33,635 nt of DNA from an uncultured Eubacteriales bacterium (GTDB lineage: Bacteria; Bacillota; Clostridia; Christensenellales; CAG-917). Below the pieces are notes generated by a model. It saw only the letters and a list, made by a program, of their open reading frames with translations, had not been told where the DNA came from and searched no databases. This document shows, in pieces, positions 16,330 to 24,216 of this stretch (position 1 is the first letter of the stretch; every line of letters begins with the position of its first letter). The stretch lies in the NCBI GenBank assembly GCA_900544575.1, contig UQVO01000016.1:1-33635 (forward strand). Direction: 5' to 3'. Both the position numbers and the translations under genes were made by a program.

Positions 16330-17010
16330 AGTTTTTTCTCCTTTCGATACAACAGTATTTTGGTTTTCTTTTATTTTGTCGGCAGCGCTGCCGGCAATTG
16401 CGTTTTTATCCGCGCGCTCGAAGTCCTGCGCGCCGTGCTTGCATATGGGGCACACAAAGTCCGCGGGGAGTTTGCCCTTGTGGACGTAGCCGCATATTCT
16501 GCACACCCACACTTCCTCGCCGTCGGCCGCGGTGGGAGCGGGTCTGGGCTTGATGTCGCTCTGATAGTAAGCGTAGGTGAGTTCCTCGCCGTTTTCGGCA
16601 AGCGCCGTCGTGCCCGTGAGCGACGCGACGAACATCGTATGCGTGCCGAAGTCTATCGTCTTTTCCACGTTCATCTCGAAGTAGCCGAGCACGCCTTCCG
16701 TGGGGACTTTGCACCCGTTCGCCGCGGTGACGTACGGCACGTCGGCAAACTTGTCGCAGTCCCTGCCGCTGCGCATTCCGAAGCCCTTGATGAGCGAAAA
16801 GGGCGTCTTTTTGGAGAGCACCGCTACGGCGAATTTTCCGCTTTCCGCAATGAGGTCGTGGGTGCGGTTGAGCTTGTTGACCGTCACGGAAAATCTTTCG
16901 GGGTCGGAGGTCTGCTGGGAGAGGGTGTTTATCATACAACCCCCGTGCGCTCCGCCGCTTTCCGACGTCAGGACATACAGCCCGTAGCTGATTTTGAACA
17001 GCAAATTCAT
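15784..17010 (-). CDS. Flavoredoxin-rubredoxin (Hrb-like) reading in frame into reverse rubrerythrin
   Basis: One open frame of 408 codons. Residues 1-155 are an FMN-binding flavin-reductase domain ([24 protein letters not shown]). Residues 165-195 are a rubredoxin-like domain (Cys170-x2-Cys173, Cys187-x2-Cys190). This matches the high-molecular-weight rubredoxin of acetogens, which passes electrons from NAD(P)H to oxygen-reducing partners. Residues 228-408 are a reverse rubrerythrin with its own ribosome site and ATG. No stop separates them: codons 213-227 translate what looks like an intergenic spacer. Removing one A from the A-run at 16374-16377 would give a stop right after Lys212, so two separate genes plus a one-base change or sequencing error is likely. 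The ATG overlaps the perR stop (ATGA) and AGGGGG precedes it. Confidence 0.85.
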   Translation of the reverse strand: MNLLFKISYGLYVLTSESGGAHGGCMINTLSQQTSDPERFSVTVNKLNRTHDLIAESGKFAVAVLSKKTPFSLIKGFGMRSGRDCDKFADVPYVTAANGCKVPTEGVLGYFEMNVEKTIDFGTHTMFVASLTGTTALAENGEELTYAYYQSDIKPRPAPTAADGEEVWVCRICGYVHKGKLPADFVCPICKHGAQDFERADKNAIAGSAADKIKENQNTVVSKGEKTMAKFICSVCGYVHEGNEAPEKCPVCKAPREKFYKQEEGARMWAAEHIIGVAQGAPADIIEGLRANFEGECTEVGMYLAMSRAAHREGYPEIGLYWEKAAFEEAEHAAKFAELLGEVVSPSTKVNLEKRVEAENGATKGKFDLAKRAKEEGLDAIHDTVHEMARDEARHGKAFEGLLARYFK

Positions 17011-17411
17011 AGTTTTTCCCCCTTACAAGAGGCGCATAAACCTTTGAATATGATTTCCGCCTCGGTTATTTCCGCATTTCCGCACGCCTCTTTCGCGTGC
17101 TTTACGAACTCGTTTTCACCCACGTTCACGTCCGTCAGCTCTCCGCATTCGGTGCAGAGGAAGTGCGCGTGTATGGAGGTGGTCTTGTCAAAACGCGAGG
17201 GCGCGCCGGGTACGGTTATTTCCCTCACTTTGCCTTCGCGCGTCAGCATCCCCAGCACTCTGTACACGGTGCCCAGACTGATGTTCGGGATTTCCTTCCT
17301 CACGCGCTCGCACACCGTGACCGCGGTCGGATGGTCGCAGGAGGAGAGCACGGCGGCTTCGATTGCCGACTTCTGCCGCGTATTGCGTTTTTGAGCGAGT
17401 TCCGCCTGCAT
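17007..17411 (-). CDS. perR: Peroxide-sensing Fur-family repressor
   Basis: A 134-residue Fur-family regulator. The winged-helix N-terminus contains SLGTVYRVL. Residues matching the PerR regulatory metal site are all present: His27 (DHPTA), Asp75 (SRFD), His81, His83 (HAH) and Asp94. The structural zinc cysteines are Cys86, Cys89, Cys126 and Cys129. In PerR, iron-catalysed oxidation of histidines by peroxide releases the DNA. Fur and Zur cannot be excluded from sequence alone, but the downstream Hrb/reverse rubrerythrin genes favour PerR. AAGGAGG at 17415-17421 precedes ATG 17411. A Fur/Per-type operator lies at its own promoter, implying autoregulation. The stop overlaps the next ATG. Confidence 0.9.
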   Translation of the reverse strand: MQAELAQKRNTRQKSAIEAAVLSSCDHPTAVTVCERVRKEIPNISLGTVYRVLGMLTREGKVREITVPGAPSRFDKTTSIHAHFLCTECGELTDVNVGENEFVKHAKEACGNAEITEAEIIFKGLCASCKGEKL

Positions 17412-17425
17412 AGCGCCTCCTTAAC

Positions 17426-17444
17426 GATAATCGTTATCATTATC
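17426..17444. promoter_or_regulatory. Fur/PerR-type operator
   Basis: GATAATCGTTATCATTATC matches the classical 19-base Fur consensus (GATAATGATAATCATTATC) at 16 of 19 positions, and an overlapping dyad AACGAT-A-ATCGTT extends it to the left. It begins inside the perR -10 and ends just before the ribosome site, where bound repressor would block transcription. Confidence 0.8.
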
Positions 17445-17470
17445 ATAAAGGTGGAAGACGCGTTTGTCAA
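17442..17470 (-). promoter_or_regulatory. Promoter of the perR operon
   Basis: On the minus strand TTGACA (17470-17465), 17 bases, TATGAT (17447-17442). This is a perfect -35 with ideal spacing, directly overlapping the operator. Confidence 0.85.
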
Positions 17471-17500
17471 CGCTTTGGGCAAAGTTTTTCCGTCTTCCCG

Positions 17501-17520
17501 AAAAAATTCGCCGCGGCGAA
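17501..17520 (-). terminator. Probable short terminator after the tetR-type gene
   Basis: On the minus strand the palindrome TTCGCCGCGGCGAA (17520-17507) runs into TTTTTT. The stem is only 5-6 bases, so strength is uncertain. It separates the TetR gene from the perR promoter. Confidence 0.55.
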
Positions 17521-17550
17521 CCGACTTGTTCCGACGCGGTGCGGCGGGCG

Positions 17551-18117
17551 TCACTTTTTGTCGGGGGAGAGCTTTTTGAGCAGGCGCTCCGTGAAGTCGC
17601 GGTCGATGGAGCGCAGCGCCTTGATGTAGGTTTCCGCGGACGGGCGGTCGGGCATACGCAGCCAGGACAGCATTGACGCGGTCGTCCCCGCAACGTGATA
17701 TTCGATTTCCAAAGCTATGCCGAAGTCCACTTCCACGCCGTTCTGCTTCGCGAGCGCGTGAAACGCGTCTTTCATTCTGCCGCGCACGCGGAAGAAGAAG
17801 GAAAAATCCCCGTGCTCTCCGAGCAGCAGGGAAAGCGCGTCCGCGTTGCGTTCGAAAATGGCGACGACTTCGTCGATGGGAATTTTCTCGTCGTCGGGTA
17901 TGCCGAACTGCATTTCTTCGAGGATGGCGTCCTCTATCTGTCGCAGCATTTCGGGCACGTCGGAAAAGTATTCGTAAAACGTGCTGCGGTTGTAGCCCGC
18001 GGTCGCGGCTATCTCGCCGACGGTTATGCGTTCTATTCCTTTTTCCCTGTACAGTTTCCAGAAGGCGTCGACAAGGGTCTGTTTCGTCTGCGCCCGCACC
18101 GCGGTTTTTACTGCCAT
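17551..18117 (-). CDS. TetR-family transcriptional regulator
   Basis: A 188-residue regulator. The N-terminal helix-turn-helix spans about 28-52 (ITVGEIAATAGYNRSTFYEYF, a standard TetR pattern). The C-terminal ligand domain is unrecognised and contains a Phe-rich patch (DFSFFFRVRG). I chose ATG 18117 because GGAGGAG lies just before it; the frame extends 15 codons further without a ribosome site. It is divergent from the ABC exporter pair, with a perfect inverted repeat in between, so it most likely represses the exporter and itself and is released by an exported compound. That assignment rests on context. Confidence 0.9.
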   Translation of the reverse strand: MAVKTAVRAQTKQTLVDAFWKLYREKGIERITVGEIAATAGYNRSTFYEYFSDVPEMLRQIEDAILEEMQFGIPDDEKIPIDEVVAIFERNADALSLLLGEHGDFSFFFRVRGRMKDAFHALAKQNGVEVDFGIALEIEYHVAGTTASMLSWLRMPDRPSAETYIKALRSIDRDFTERLLKKLSPDKK

Positions 18118-18133
18118 TTCTCCTCCGAAAATC

Positions 18134-18156
18134 CGACAATCGCGGCAGGATTGTCG
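18134..18156. promoter_or_regulatory. Putative TetR-type operator
   Basis: A perfect inverted repeat CGACAATC-7-GATTGTCG lies between the divergent regulator and exporter. It is 17 bases upstream of the regulator ATG and ends 11 bases before the -35 of the exporter promoter. The 23-base size fits TetR-family operators. Confidence 0.6.
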
Positions 18157-18167
18157 TGCCAAATTTG

Positions 18168-18196
18168 TTGACTTGTCCCGCCGCGGTGGCTAAAAT
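18168..18196 (+). promoter_or_regulatory. Promoter of the ABC exporter operon
   Basis: TTGACT (18168-18173), 17 bases, TAAAAT (18191-18196). The expected start is near 18203, giving a leader of about 65 bases before ATG 18270. TACAAC occurs twice in the early leader. Confidence 0.75.
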
Positions 18197-18269
18197 AACT
18201 ACAACTTATCATACAACACGGTGTCGGATTGCGCAAGGGGTATGCGGTCCGTATTCGGGAAGAGAAACT

Positions 18270-20087
18270 ATGATGGATATTATAAAAACTTTGTCAAAGA
18301 GCATAAGGGAGTTCAAGAAAGAGTCCATTCTTTCTCCCGTGCTCGTGACCGTGGAAGTGGTGATGGAGTGTCTTATCCCGCTTTATATGGTCACTATGCT
18401 CGAAAGGATACAGGAAGACAATTCCATCCCGAACATCTTGATGTGGGGCGGCATTCTGCTGGTTATGGCTGCCGTTGCGCTGGTGTTCGGTATGCTTGCG
18501 GGACGCTATGCGGCGAAGGCGTCGGCGGGGTTCGCGCGCAATCTGCGCAGCGACATCTATTCCTCCATTCAGGGGTTTTCGTTCGCCAACATCGACAAGT
18601 TTTCGCCGTCAAGCCTCGTCACGCGTATGACGACGGACGTCACCAACATTCAGAACGCGTTTATGATGATAATCCGCGTCGCGGTGCGAAGCCCCATTAT
18701 GCTCGTCGTGTCCGTCGTTATGGCATTCACCATCAACTGGAAGATAGCGCTCGTATTCCTCGCGCTCGTTCCCGTGCTGGGCGTCGGGCTTTTCCTCATT
18801 TTCAGAAAGGTTGACCCCATTTTCGCGAAGGTGTTCAAGAAGTACGACGCGATGAACGAGTCCATTCAGGAAAACATCAAGGGCGTGCGCGTCGTGAAGT
18901 CCTATGTCCGCGAAGATTACGAGATAAAGAAATTCGCAAAGACGGCGCAGAACGTGCGCGCGGACTTCCAGCGCGGCGAAATGATAATGGCGCTCAACAG
19001 CCCGCTTATGCAGTTCGCCATATGGACGGCGATTGCGTTCGTGTGCATTTACGGTTCGCAGCTCATCGTCAATTCCGGCGCAACGGAGTTGAACGCCGCG
19101 GCGCTGTCCAGCCTCATCGCATACGGCGCGCAGTGTATGTCCTCGCTGATGATGCTGTCTATGGTCATGGTTATGATTTCCATCGCGACGTCGTCTTCGG
19201 AGCGTGTCGCGGAGGTGCTTAACGAGAAGAGCACGCTGACCAACCCGGACAACCCCGTCTATGAAGTGCCCGACGGCAGCGTGGAGTTCAGGGACGTGAG
19301 TTTCAAATACTCCGAAAAGGCGGAGAGGTTCGCTTTGAGCGACGTCAACATCAAAATAGAGTCCGGTCAGACGGTGGGCATACTCGGCGGCACGGGGTCG
19401 AGCAAGACTTCGCTCGTCAACCTCATCCCCCGTCTTTACGACGTGTCGGAGGGCGAGGTGCTCGTCGGCGGAATAGACGTCAGGGACTACGACCTCGAAA
19501 GTCTGCGCAATCAGGTTGCGGTCGTGCTGCAAAAGAACGTGCTGTTTTCGGGCACGATAAAGGAAAATCTCCGCTGGGGCAATCCCGACGCGACGGACGA
19601 AGAGATGATTGAGGCGTGCAAACGCGCGCAGGCTCACGAATTCGTGTCTTCTTTCCCCGACGGATACGACACTTACATCGAGCAGGGCGGCACCAACGTG
19701 TCCGGCGGTCAGAAGCAGAGGCTTTGCATCGCGCGTGCTCTGCTCAAAAAGCCGAAGATACTCATCCTCGACGACTCCACGTCCGCCGTGGACACCAAGA
19801 CGGACGCGCTCATCAGGCAGTCTTTCCGCGAGGACCTGCCCGACGTGACGAAGTTCATCATCGCCCAGCGCGTGTCCTCCGTCGAGGACGCCGACCTCAT
19901 CATCATAATGGACGGCGGCGCGATTGTTGCGACGGGCAGACACGAAGACCTGCTTGCGGGCAACAAGATATATCAGGAAGTGTACTACTCCCAGAACAGA
20001 ATGGGCGCAACCGCTGACGACCTCAAAAAAATCAACGCGGATGAGGACGCCGGAAACGCCGACACCGCCGAGGGAGGTGAGAACTGA
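18270..20087 (+). CDS. ABC exporter half-transporter with degenerate ATPase site
   Basis: A 605-residue protein: six-helix membrane domain (about 15-320) then a nucleotide-binding domain. Walker A is GGTGSSKT (Lys379). The signature VSGGQ is intact. The Walker B catalytic glutamate is replaced by Asp502 (ILDDST), and the switch histidine is replaced by Gln533 (IIAQRVSS). These two changes mark the degenerate-site subunit of heterodimeric multidrug exporters such as TM287/288 or BmrCD. Its intact signature would complete the good ATP site of the partner encoded next. ATG 18270 follows GGGAAGAGAA; a second ATG is adjacent. The long frame upstream of this point is antisense to the TetR gene and is not coding. 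The stop overlaps the next ATG by one base. Confidence 0.95.
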   Translation: MMDIIKTLSKSIREFKKESILSPVLVTVEVVMECLIPLYMVTMLERIQEDNSIPNILMWGGILLVMAAVALVFGMLAGRYAAKASAGFARNLRSDIYSSIQGFSFANIDKFSPSSLVTRMTTDVTNIQNAFMMIIRVAVRSPIMLVVSVVMAFTINWKIALVFLALVPVLGVGLFLIFRKVDPIFAKVFKKYDAMNESIQENIKGVRVVKSYVREDYEIKKFAKTAQNVRADFQRGEMIMALNSPLMQFAIWTAIAFVCIYGSQLIVNSGATELNAAALSSLIAYGAQCMSSLMMLSMVMVMISIATSSSERVAEVLNEKSTLTNPDNPVYEVPDGSVEFRDVSFKYSEKAERFALSDVNIKIESGQTVGILGGTGSSKTSLVNLIPRLYDVSEGEVLVGGIDVRDYDLESLRNQVAVVLQKNVLFSGTIKENLRWGNPDATDEEMIEACKRAQAHEFVSSFPDGYDTYIEQGGTNVSGGQKQRLCIARALLKKPKILILDDSTSAVDTKTDALIRQSFREDLPDVTKFIIAQRVSSVEDADLIIIMDGGAIVATGRHEDLLAGNKIYQEVYYSQNRMGATADDLKKINADEDAGNADTAEGGEN

Positions 20088-22009
20088 TGGCTGCACGCAG
20101 AATGGAAATCAAGAAAGGAAGCGCTCTCAAAATCCTCGGAAGGCTCTTCCGCTACATCGGTCATTATTACAAATGGGAGCTGCTCGCCGTCGTAATCTGC
20201 ATCGCGGTGACGGCGGTCGCGGGCATAAGTTCGTCCATATTCCTCGAAATTCTGGTGGATGACGTCATCACTCCCGGTCTGGAACACGGGTTCGACTACG
20301 TCGCCGACACGCTGTACACCATCGCGGGCATTATGGCGGGCATTTACGCCGCGGGCATACTGTGCTCGTTCGTCTACACCCGTCTGATGGCCGTCATCAC
20401 GCAGGGCTTCCTCAAACACGTCCGTGAGGATATGTTCGACAAAATGCAGACCCTGCCTATCAGATATTTCGACACGCACACGCACGGCGACATAATGAGC
20501 TATTACACCAACGACGTCGACGCGCTGCGCCAGCTCATATCCCAGAGCGTGCCGCAAGGTCTGTTCTCGCTGGTCAGCATCATCACGCTGCTTGTCACGA
20601 TGCTCATTTCCAGCATCTATCTCACGCTCGTCGTGTTGCTCGGCGTCGTGGTAATGCTGCTCGTCACCAAGTCCGTCGGCGGCAGAAGCGCGAAGTTCTT
20701 CGTCCGCCAGCAGAATTCCATCGGCAAGACGGAAGGCTTCGTCGAGGAAATGATAAACGGACAGAAGGTCATAAAGGTGTTCTGCCACGAGGAAGCGTCC
20801 AAGCGCGATTTCGCAAAAGTTAACGACGAACTCTATCACGATGCGGACAAGGCGAACAGCTACGGCAACATCCTTATGCCCGCCATTATGAACATCGGAC
20901 ACGTCGTGTTCGTGGCGGTCGCCATAGTAGGCGGCGCGCTGGTGCTCGGCGGCGTGCACAACCTTTCCCTGACGGGGATTGCGGCGGAAGTCATCACAAT
21001 GGGTTCGATAGTCGCCTTCCTCAATATGAGCAGACAGTTCACGCTCAACATAGGGCAGGTGTCGATGCAGATTAACGCCGTCGTCATGGCTATCGCGGGT
21101 GCGGGACGTATCTTCGAGTTCCTCGACAACGAGCCGGAGACGGACAACGGATATGTCAAACTCGTCAACGCCAACATCGACGAAAACGGCAACATCACCG
21201 AGAGCAGGGAACGCACGGGCAAATGGGCGTGGAGACATCCGCATCAGGCGGACGGCTCCGTCACTTACACCGAACTCAAAGGCGACATCAGGCTTGTGGA
21301 CGTGGACTTCGGCTATGTGCCCGAAAAGCTCGTCCTGCACGACGTGACGCTGTATGCGAAACCCGGTCAGAAGATAGCTTTCGTGGGCGCCACGGGCGCG
21401 GGCAAGACCACCATAACCAACCTCATCAACCGCTTCTACGACATAGAGGACGGCAAGATACGTTACGACGGCATCAACATCAACAAGATAAAGAAAGCGG
21501 ACCTCCGCCGCTCCCTCGGCATAGTGTTGCAGGACACCAACCTGTTCACGGGGACGATAATGGACAACATCCGCTACGGCAAGCTGGACGCCACGGACGA
21601 CGAGTGTATCGCCGCCGCGAAACTCGCGGGCGCGCACGACTTCATCACGCGTCTGCCCGACGGCTACGGCACGATGCTCACGGGCGACGGCGCCAACCTC
21701 TCGCAGGGGCAGAAACAGCTGCTTTCAATCGCGCGCGTCGCGGTCGCCAATCCCCCCGTGCTCATTCTGGACGAAGCCACGTCCTCCATCGACACGCGCA
21801 CGGAGTATCTGGTGCAGAAGGGTATGGACGCGCTTATGGAAGGCAGGACGGTGTTCGTCATTGCGCACCGCCTCTCCACAATACAGAACTCCGACGCCAT
21901 TATGGTGCTCGACCACGGCCGCATCATCGAGCGAGGGTCGCACGAGGAGCTCATCGCAAAGAAAGGGCAGTATTACCAGCTGTACACGGGCGCGTTCGAA
22001 CTCGAATAA
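20087..22009 (+). CDS. ABC exporter half-transporter with intact ATPase site
   Basis: A 640-residue partner of the preceding protein. The six-helix membrane domain is followed by an unusual linker of about 50 residues (roughly 345-395, including GKWAWRHPHQADG) and the nucleotide-binding domain. Walker A is GATGAGKT (Lys440). Walker B LILDEATS carries the catalytic Glu563, and the switch His594 is present (IAHRLST). The signature is LSQGQ, the altered form that faces the degenerate site in heterodimers. Together the pair has one active and one degenerate site, typical of drug or lipid exporters. GGGAGGTGAG precedes the ATG, and a 17-base terminator stem follows the gene. Confidence 0.95.
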   Translation: MAARRMEIKKGSALKILGRLFRYIGHYYKWELLAVVICIAVTAVAGISSSIFLEILVDDVITPGLEHGFDYVADTLYTIAGIMAGIYAAGILCSFVYTRLMAVITQGFLKHVREDMFDKMQTLPIRYFDTHTHGDIMSYYTNDVDALRQLISQSVPQGLFSLVSIITLLVTMLISSIYLTLVVLLGVVVMLLVTKSVGGRSAKFFVRQQNSIGKTEGFVEEMINGQKVIKVFCHEEASKRDFAKVNDELYHDADKANSYGNILMPAIMNIGHVVFVAVAIVGGALVLGGVHNLSLTGIAAEVITMGSIVAFLNMSRQFTLNIGQVSMQINAVVMAIAGAGRIFEFLDNEPETDNGYVKLVNANIDENGNITESRERTGKWAWRHPHQADGSVTYTELKGDIRLVDVDFGYVPEKLVLHDVTLYAKPGQKIAFVGATGAGKTTITNLINRFYDIEDGKIRYDGININKIKKADLRRSLGIVLQDTNLFTGTIMDNIRYGKLDATDDECIAAAKLAGAHDFITRLPDGYGTMLTGDGANLSQGQKQLLSIARVAVANPPVLILDEATSSIDTRTEYLVQKGMDALMEGRTVFVIAHRLSTIQNSDAIMVLDHGRIIERGSHEELIAKKGQYYQLYTGAFELE

Positions 22010-22024
22010 GCGCCGTACGGCTTG

Positions 22025-22063
22025 AAAAGCGCCCTCTCCCGTCAGCGGGAGAGGGCGCTTTTT
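22025..22063 (+). terminator. Strong terminator of the exporter operon
   Basis: AAAAGCGCCCTCTCCCG, loop TCAG, and its perfect complement give a 17-base stem ending in TTTTT. It is near-symmetric, so it could act in both directions. Confidence 0.95.
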
Positions 22064-22138
22064 CGTGCAATGCGCGGACTGCGGCGTTTCTCCGCGGCAA
22101 AAAGGGGAGAGCGCCGCGCAAAGAGGAAACTTCGCCTC

Positions 22139-22166
22139 TTGACTTGCCTTTCCGCGGTGGTATAAT
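22139..22166 (+). promoter_or_regulatory. Promoter of the YhhN-family gene
   Basis: TTGACT (22139-22144), 16 bases, consensus TATAAT (22161-22166). The expected leader is about 15 bases. Confidence 0.8.
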
Positions 22167-22187
22167 TTGAGCGAACGGAGGCGTATT

Positions 22188-22916
22188 ATGAGCGCAGGTT
22201 TTATTGCAACGTTGGTCATTGCCTGTGTGCTGTTCGTCGTGTTTATGGTCCTGCGTCTGACCGTCGCGACGAAGAGCGAAGCGGGCGGAGTGGCGGCTAT
22301 GTTCGCAAAAGCCGCGGCGAGCCTCGGCTTCATCGCCATTTCGATAGCGGGGCTTTACGAAGGCGCGGACAACTTCCGCGCCGCGCTGTTCGTGCTTGCG
22401 GGGCTGGTCTTCGGACTCATCGGCGACATAGTGCTCGACCTCAAAGTGGTCTATCTCGAACGTCCGGAAGAGGGCGTTTATCTCACGGGCGGAATGGTGT
22501 CGTTCGGGGCGGGACACGTTATGTTCCTGACCGCGGTGTGCCTGTTTCGGGGAGAGTATATCACGGGCGCGCTGATAGGCGGCTGTGTGGCGGTCGCGGC
22601 GGTGATGGCGTGCGCGACGGTGTTCGGCGGCGGCAAGCTGCTCGGGCTGAAATTCGGCAAGTTTACCGTGCATTCGCTGCTGTATGCGTTCTGCCTGATG
22701 TTTATGAGCGCGCTGAGCGTAGGGATGTGCATAGTGATGAACAGCACGGATATGGTGCTGTTCGCAGTCGGTATGGTGCTCTTCCTGCTCTCCGACATAG
22801 TGCTCACGCAGATGTATTTCGGCGGCAAACCGCGCGACAAAGTGCTGTGCACAGTCAACCACGCGCTCTACTATGCGGCGCAGATTTGCATAGCCTGCTT
22901 CGTGTTCTTTATGTGA
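22188..22916 (+). CDS. YhhN/TMEM86-family membrane protein (lysoplasmalogenase-like)
   Basis: A 242-residue protein made almost entirely of hydrophobic helices (about seven or eight). It carries two Asp-containing motifs, GLIGDIVLDL near residue 90 and LLSDIVLTQMYF near residue 205, in the layout of the YhhN family. Animal members (TMEM86A/B) hydrolyse the vinyl-ether bond of lysoplasmalogens, and many anaerobic Clostridia make plasmalogens, so lipid turnover is plausible though not shown here. GGAGG lies 8 bases before ATG 22188; a longer frame from 22167 overlaps the promoter. Single-gene unit with its own promoter and terminator. Confidence 0.8.
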   Translation: MSAGFIATLVIACVLFVVFMVLRLTVATKSEAGGVAAMFAKAAASLGFIAISIAGLYEGADNFRAALFVLAGLVFGLIGDIVLDLKVVYLERPEEGVYLTGGMVSFGAGHVMFLTAVCLFRGEYITGALIGGCVAVAAVMACATVFGGGKLLGLKFGKFTVHSLLYAFCLMFMSALSVGMCIVMNSTDMVLFAVGMVLFLLSDIVLTQMYFGGKPRDKVLCTVNHALYYAAQICIACFVFFM

Positions 22917-23016
22917 GGGCGGAGGAGCAACCGATTGCACGAAACGAAGAATAATAAGTACAAAAACGACGCGTAAACCGCGTGTTATGCGATAATTGCG
23001 GCACAAACCGCGTTCA

Positions 23017-23042
23017 AAAACCCCGACGTCGGTCGGGGTTTT
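23017..23042. terminator. Bidirectional terminator between the YhhN-type gene and trxB
   Basis: AAAACCCCGAC, loop GTCG, GTCGGGGTTTT: an 11-base stem with T-runs available on both strands. It lies between convergent genes. The 100 bases before it hold nothing else that I could identify. Confidence 0.9.
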
Positions 23043-23108
23043 CAATGTGTTTTCCGTGCCGTAAAAGGCGGCGGCGTCAAGCCGCAAAGCGGCGGTGTTC
23101 GGAATGCG

Positions 23109-24023
23109 TCACCGTATGCCGTTCAGGAATTTTATCGCGCTTTCCGCGGCAATCGCGCCGTCCGCCGTGGCGGTGACCACCTGCCGCAGAGATTTCTTCC
23201 TCACGTCGCCCGCGGCGAAAACGCCGGGCAGCTCCGTGCGCATATCCTCGTCCGTGACGACGTATCCGCCGTCCAGCGCAAGCCCCTTTATCCATTCCGT
23301 CGCGGGACGCTGTCCCACGGCGACGAACAGTCCGTTCACGGCAAGAGAGGACAGCTCGCCCGTCTTCACGTTTTTCAGAGTGACGGATTGCAGCCTGTTT
23401 TCGCCCACAAGCTCCGTCACCACGCTGTCCCAGATTATCTTCACGCCGCCGGATTTGACTCTGTCTGCGAGCATTGCGCCCGCGCGGAGTTCGTCACGGC
23501 GGTGAATGAGATAGACCTCGGAGGCGAATTTTTCGAGGTACAGCGCGTCCTCGACCGCGGTGTTGCCGCCGCCCACGACGGCCACGGGTTTGCCGCGGAA
23601 AAACGCTCCGTCACAGGTGGCGCAGTAGGACACTCCGCCGCCTATAAGCGCGCTTTCGCGCTCCACGCCCAAGGTGCGGGGAACCGCGCCCGACGCAATG
23701 ATGAGCGCGGGGGCGGAGAGGGTGCCCGAATATGCCGTTTCCACGCGTTTGGTTTCGCCGTCAAGCGACACGTTTTCGGGGTTGTCGTATACGAATTCGA
23801 CGCCTAAACCCTCGCATTGCGCCTGCATAAGGGAAGTCAGCTCAAATCCGCTTATGCTCTTGAAACCGGGATAATTTTCGATTTCGGCGGTGAGGGAAGC
23901 CTGTCCGCCGACCGCTTTTGACTCCACGACGACGGCACGCAGTCCGCCGCGTGCGGCATAAATGCCCGCGGTCAGTCCCGCAGGACCCGCGCCGAGAATG
24001 ATGAGGTCGTATTTTTTGTCCAT
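23109..24023 (-). CDS. trxB: Thioredoxin reductase
   Basis: A 304-residue FAD-dependent disulfide reductase that reduces thioredoxin with NAD(P)H. The FAD-binding GAGPAGLTAGIYAAR sits at residues 11-25. The redox-active pair is Cys134/Cys137 (CATC). The second dinucleotide fold has VVGGGNTAVEDALYL and HRRDELRA; most NADPH enzymes have HRRDxFRA. ATGDVR-type C-terminus appears as FAAGDVR. The length is normal for the low-molecular-weight type. No thioredoxin gene lies beside it. A strong promoter (24073-24101) faces that of asnS, and the ribosome site is a modest AGGTAGCGGA. Confidence 0.95.
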   Translation of the reverse strand: MDKKYDLIILGAGPAGLTAGIYAARGGLRAVVVESKAVGGQASLTAEIENYPGFKSISGFELTSLMQAQCEGLGVEFVYDNPENVSLDGETKRVETAYSGTLSAPALIIASGAVPRTLGVERESALIGGGVSYCATCDGAFFRGKPVAVVGGGNTAVEDALYLEKFASEVYLIHRRDELRAGAMLADRVKSGGVKIIWDSVVTELVGENRLQSVTLKNVKTGELSSLAVNGLFVAVGQRPATEWIKGLALDGGYVVTDEDMRTELPGVFAAGDVRKKSLRQVVTATADGAIAAESAIKFLNGIR

Positions 24024-24072
24024 TCCGCTACCTGTAAAGCAAAAATATTTTCGGAAATTTCAACCCGTCAAC

Positions 24073-24101
24073 AGTATATCCCGCGCGCGGCGGCAAGTCA
24101 A
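24073..24101 (-). promoter_or_regulatory. Promoter of trxB
   Basis: On the minus strand TTGACT (24101-24096), 17 bases, TATACT (24078-24073). Its -35 lies 26 bases from the -35 of the divergent asnS promoter, so a single regulator could cover both. Confidence 0.8.
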
Positions 24102-24127
24102 CTTTTTTGAACGGAGGGCGAAATTCC

Positions 24128-24156
24128 TTTACAAAATGCGTTTACGATTTTATAAT
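24128..24156 (+). promoter_or_regulatory. Promoter of the asnS-asnA-aspS operon
   Basis: TTTACA (24128-24133), 17 bases, consensus TATAAT (24151-24156). The leader is only about 54 bases, too short for a T-box. Confidence 0.85.
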
Positions 24157-24216
24157 ATCAATTCATAAAGGCTTTATACGGGCGCACGGGCGCGTGTTCC
24201 GTGCCGAAGGACGAGA

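Noticed and set aside
17673..18269. 199-codon N-terminal extension of the first ABC subunit
   Set aside because: It lies antisense to the TetR gene, is Arg-rich, and runs through the exporter promoter; family homology begins at the ATG at 18270.
24157..24216. T-box or other leader riboswitch before asnS
   Set aside because: The leader is about 54 bases and has no T-box sequence or terminator hairpin.
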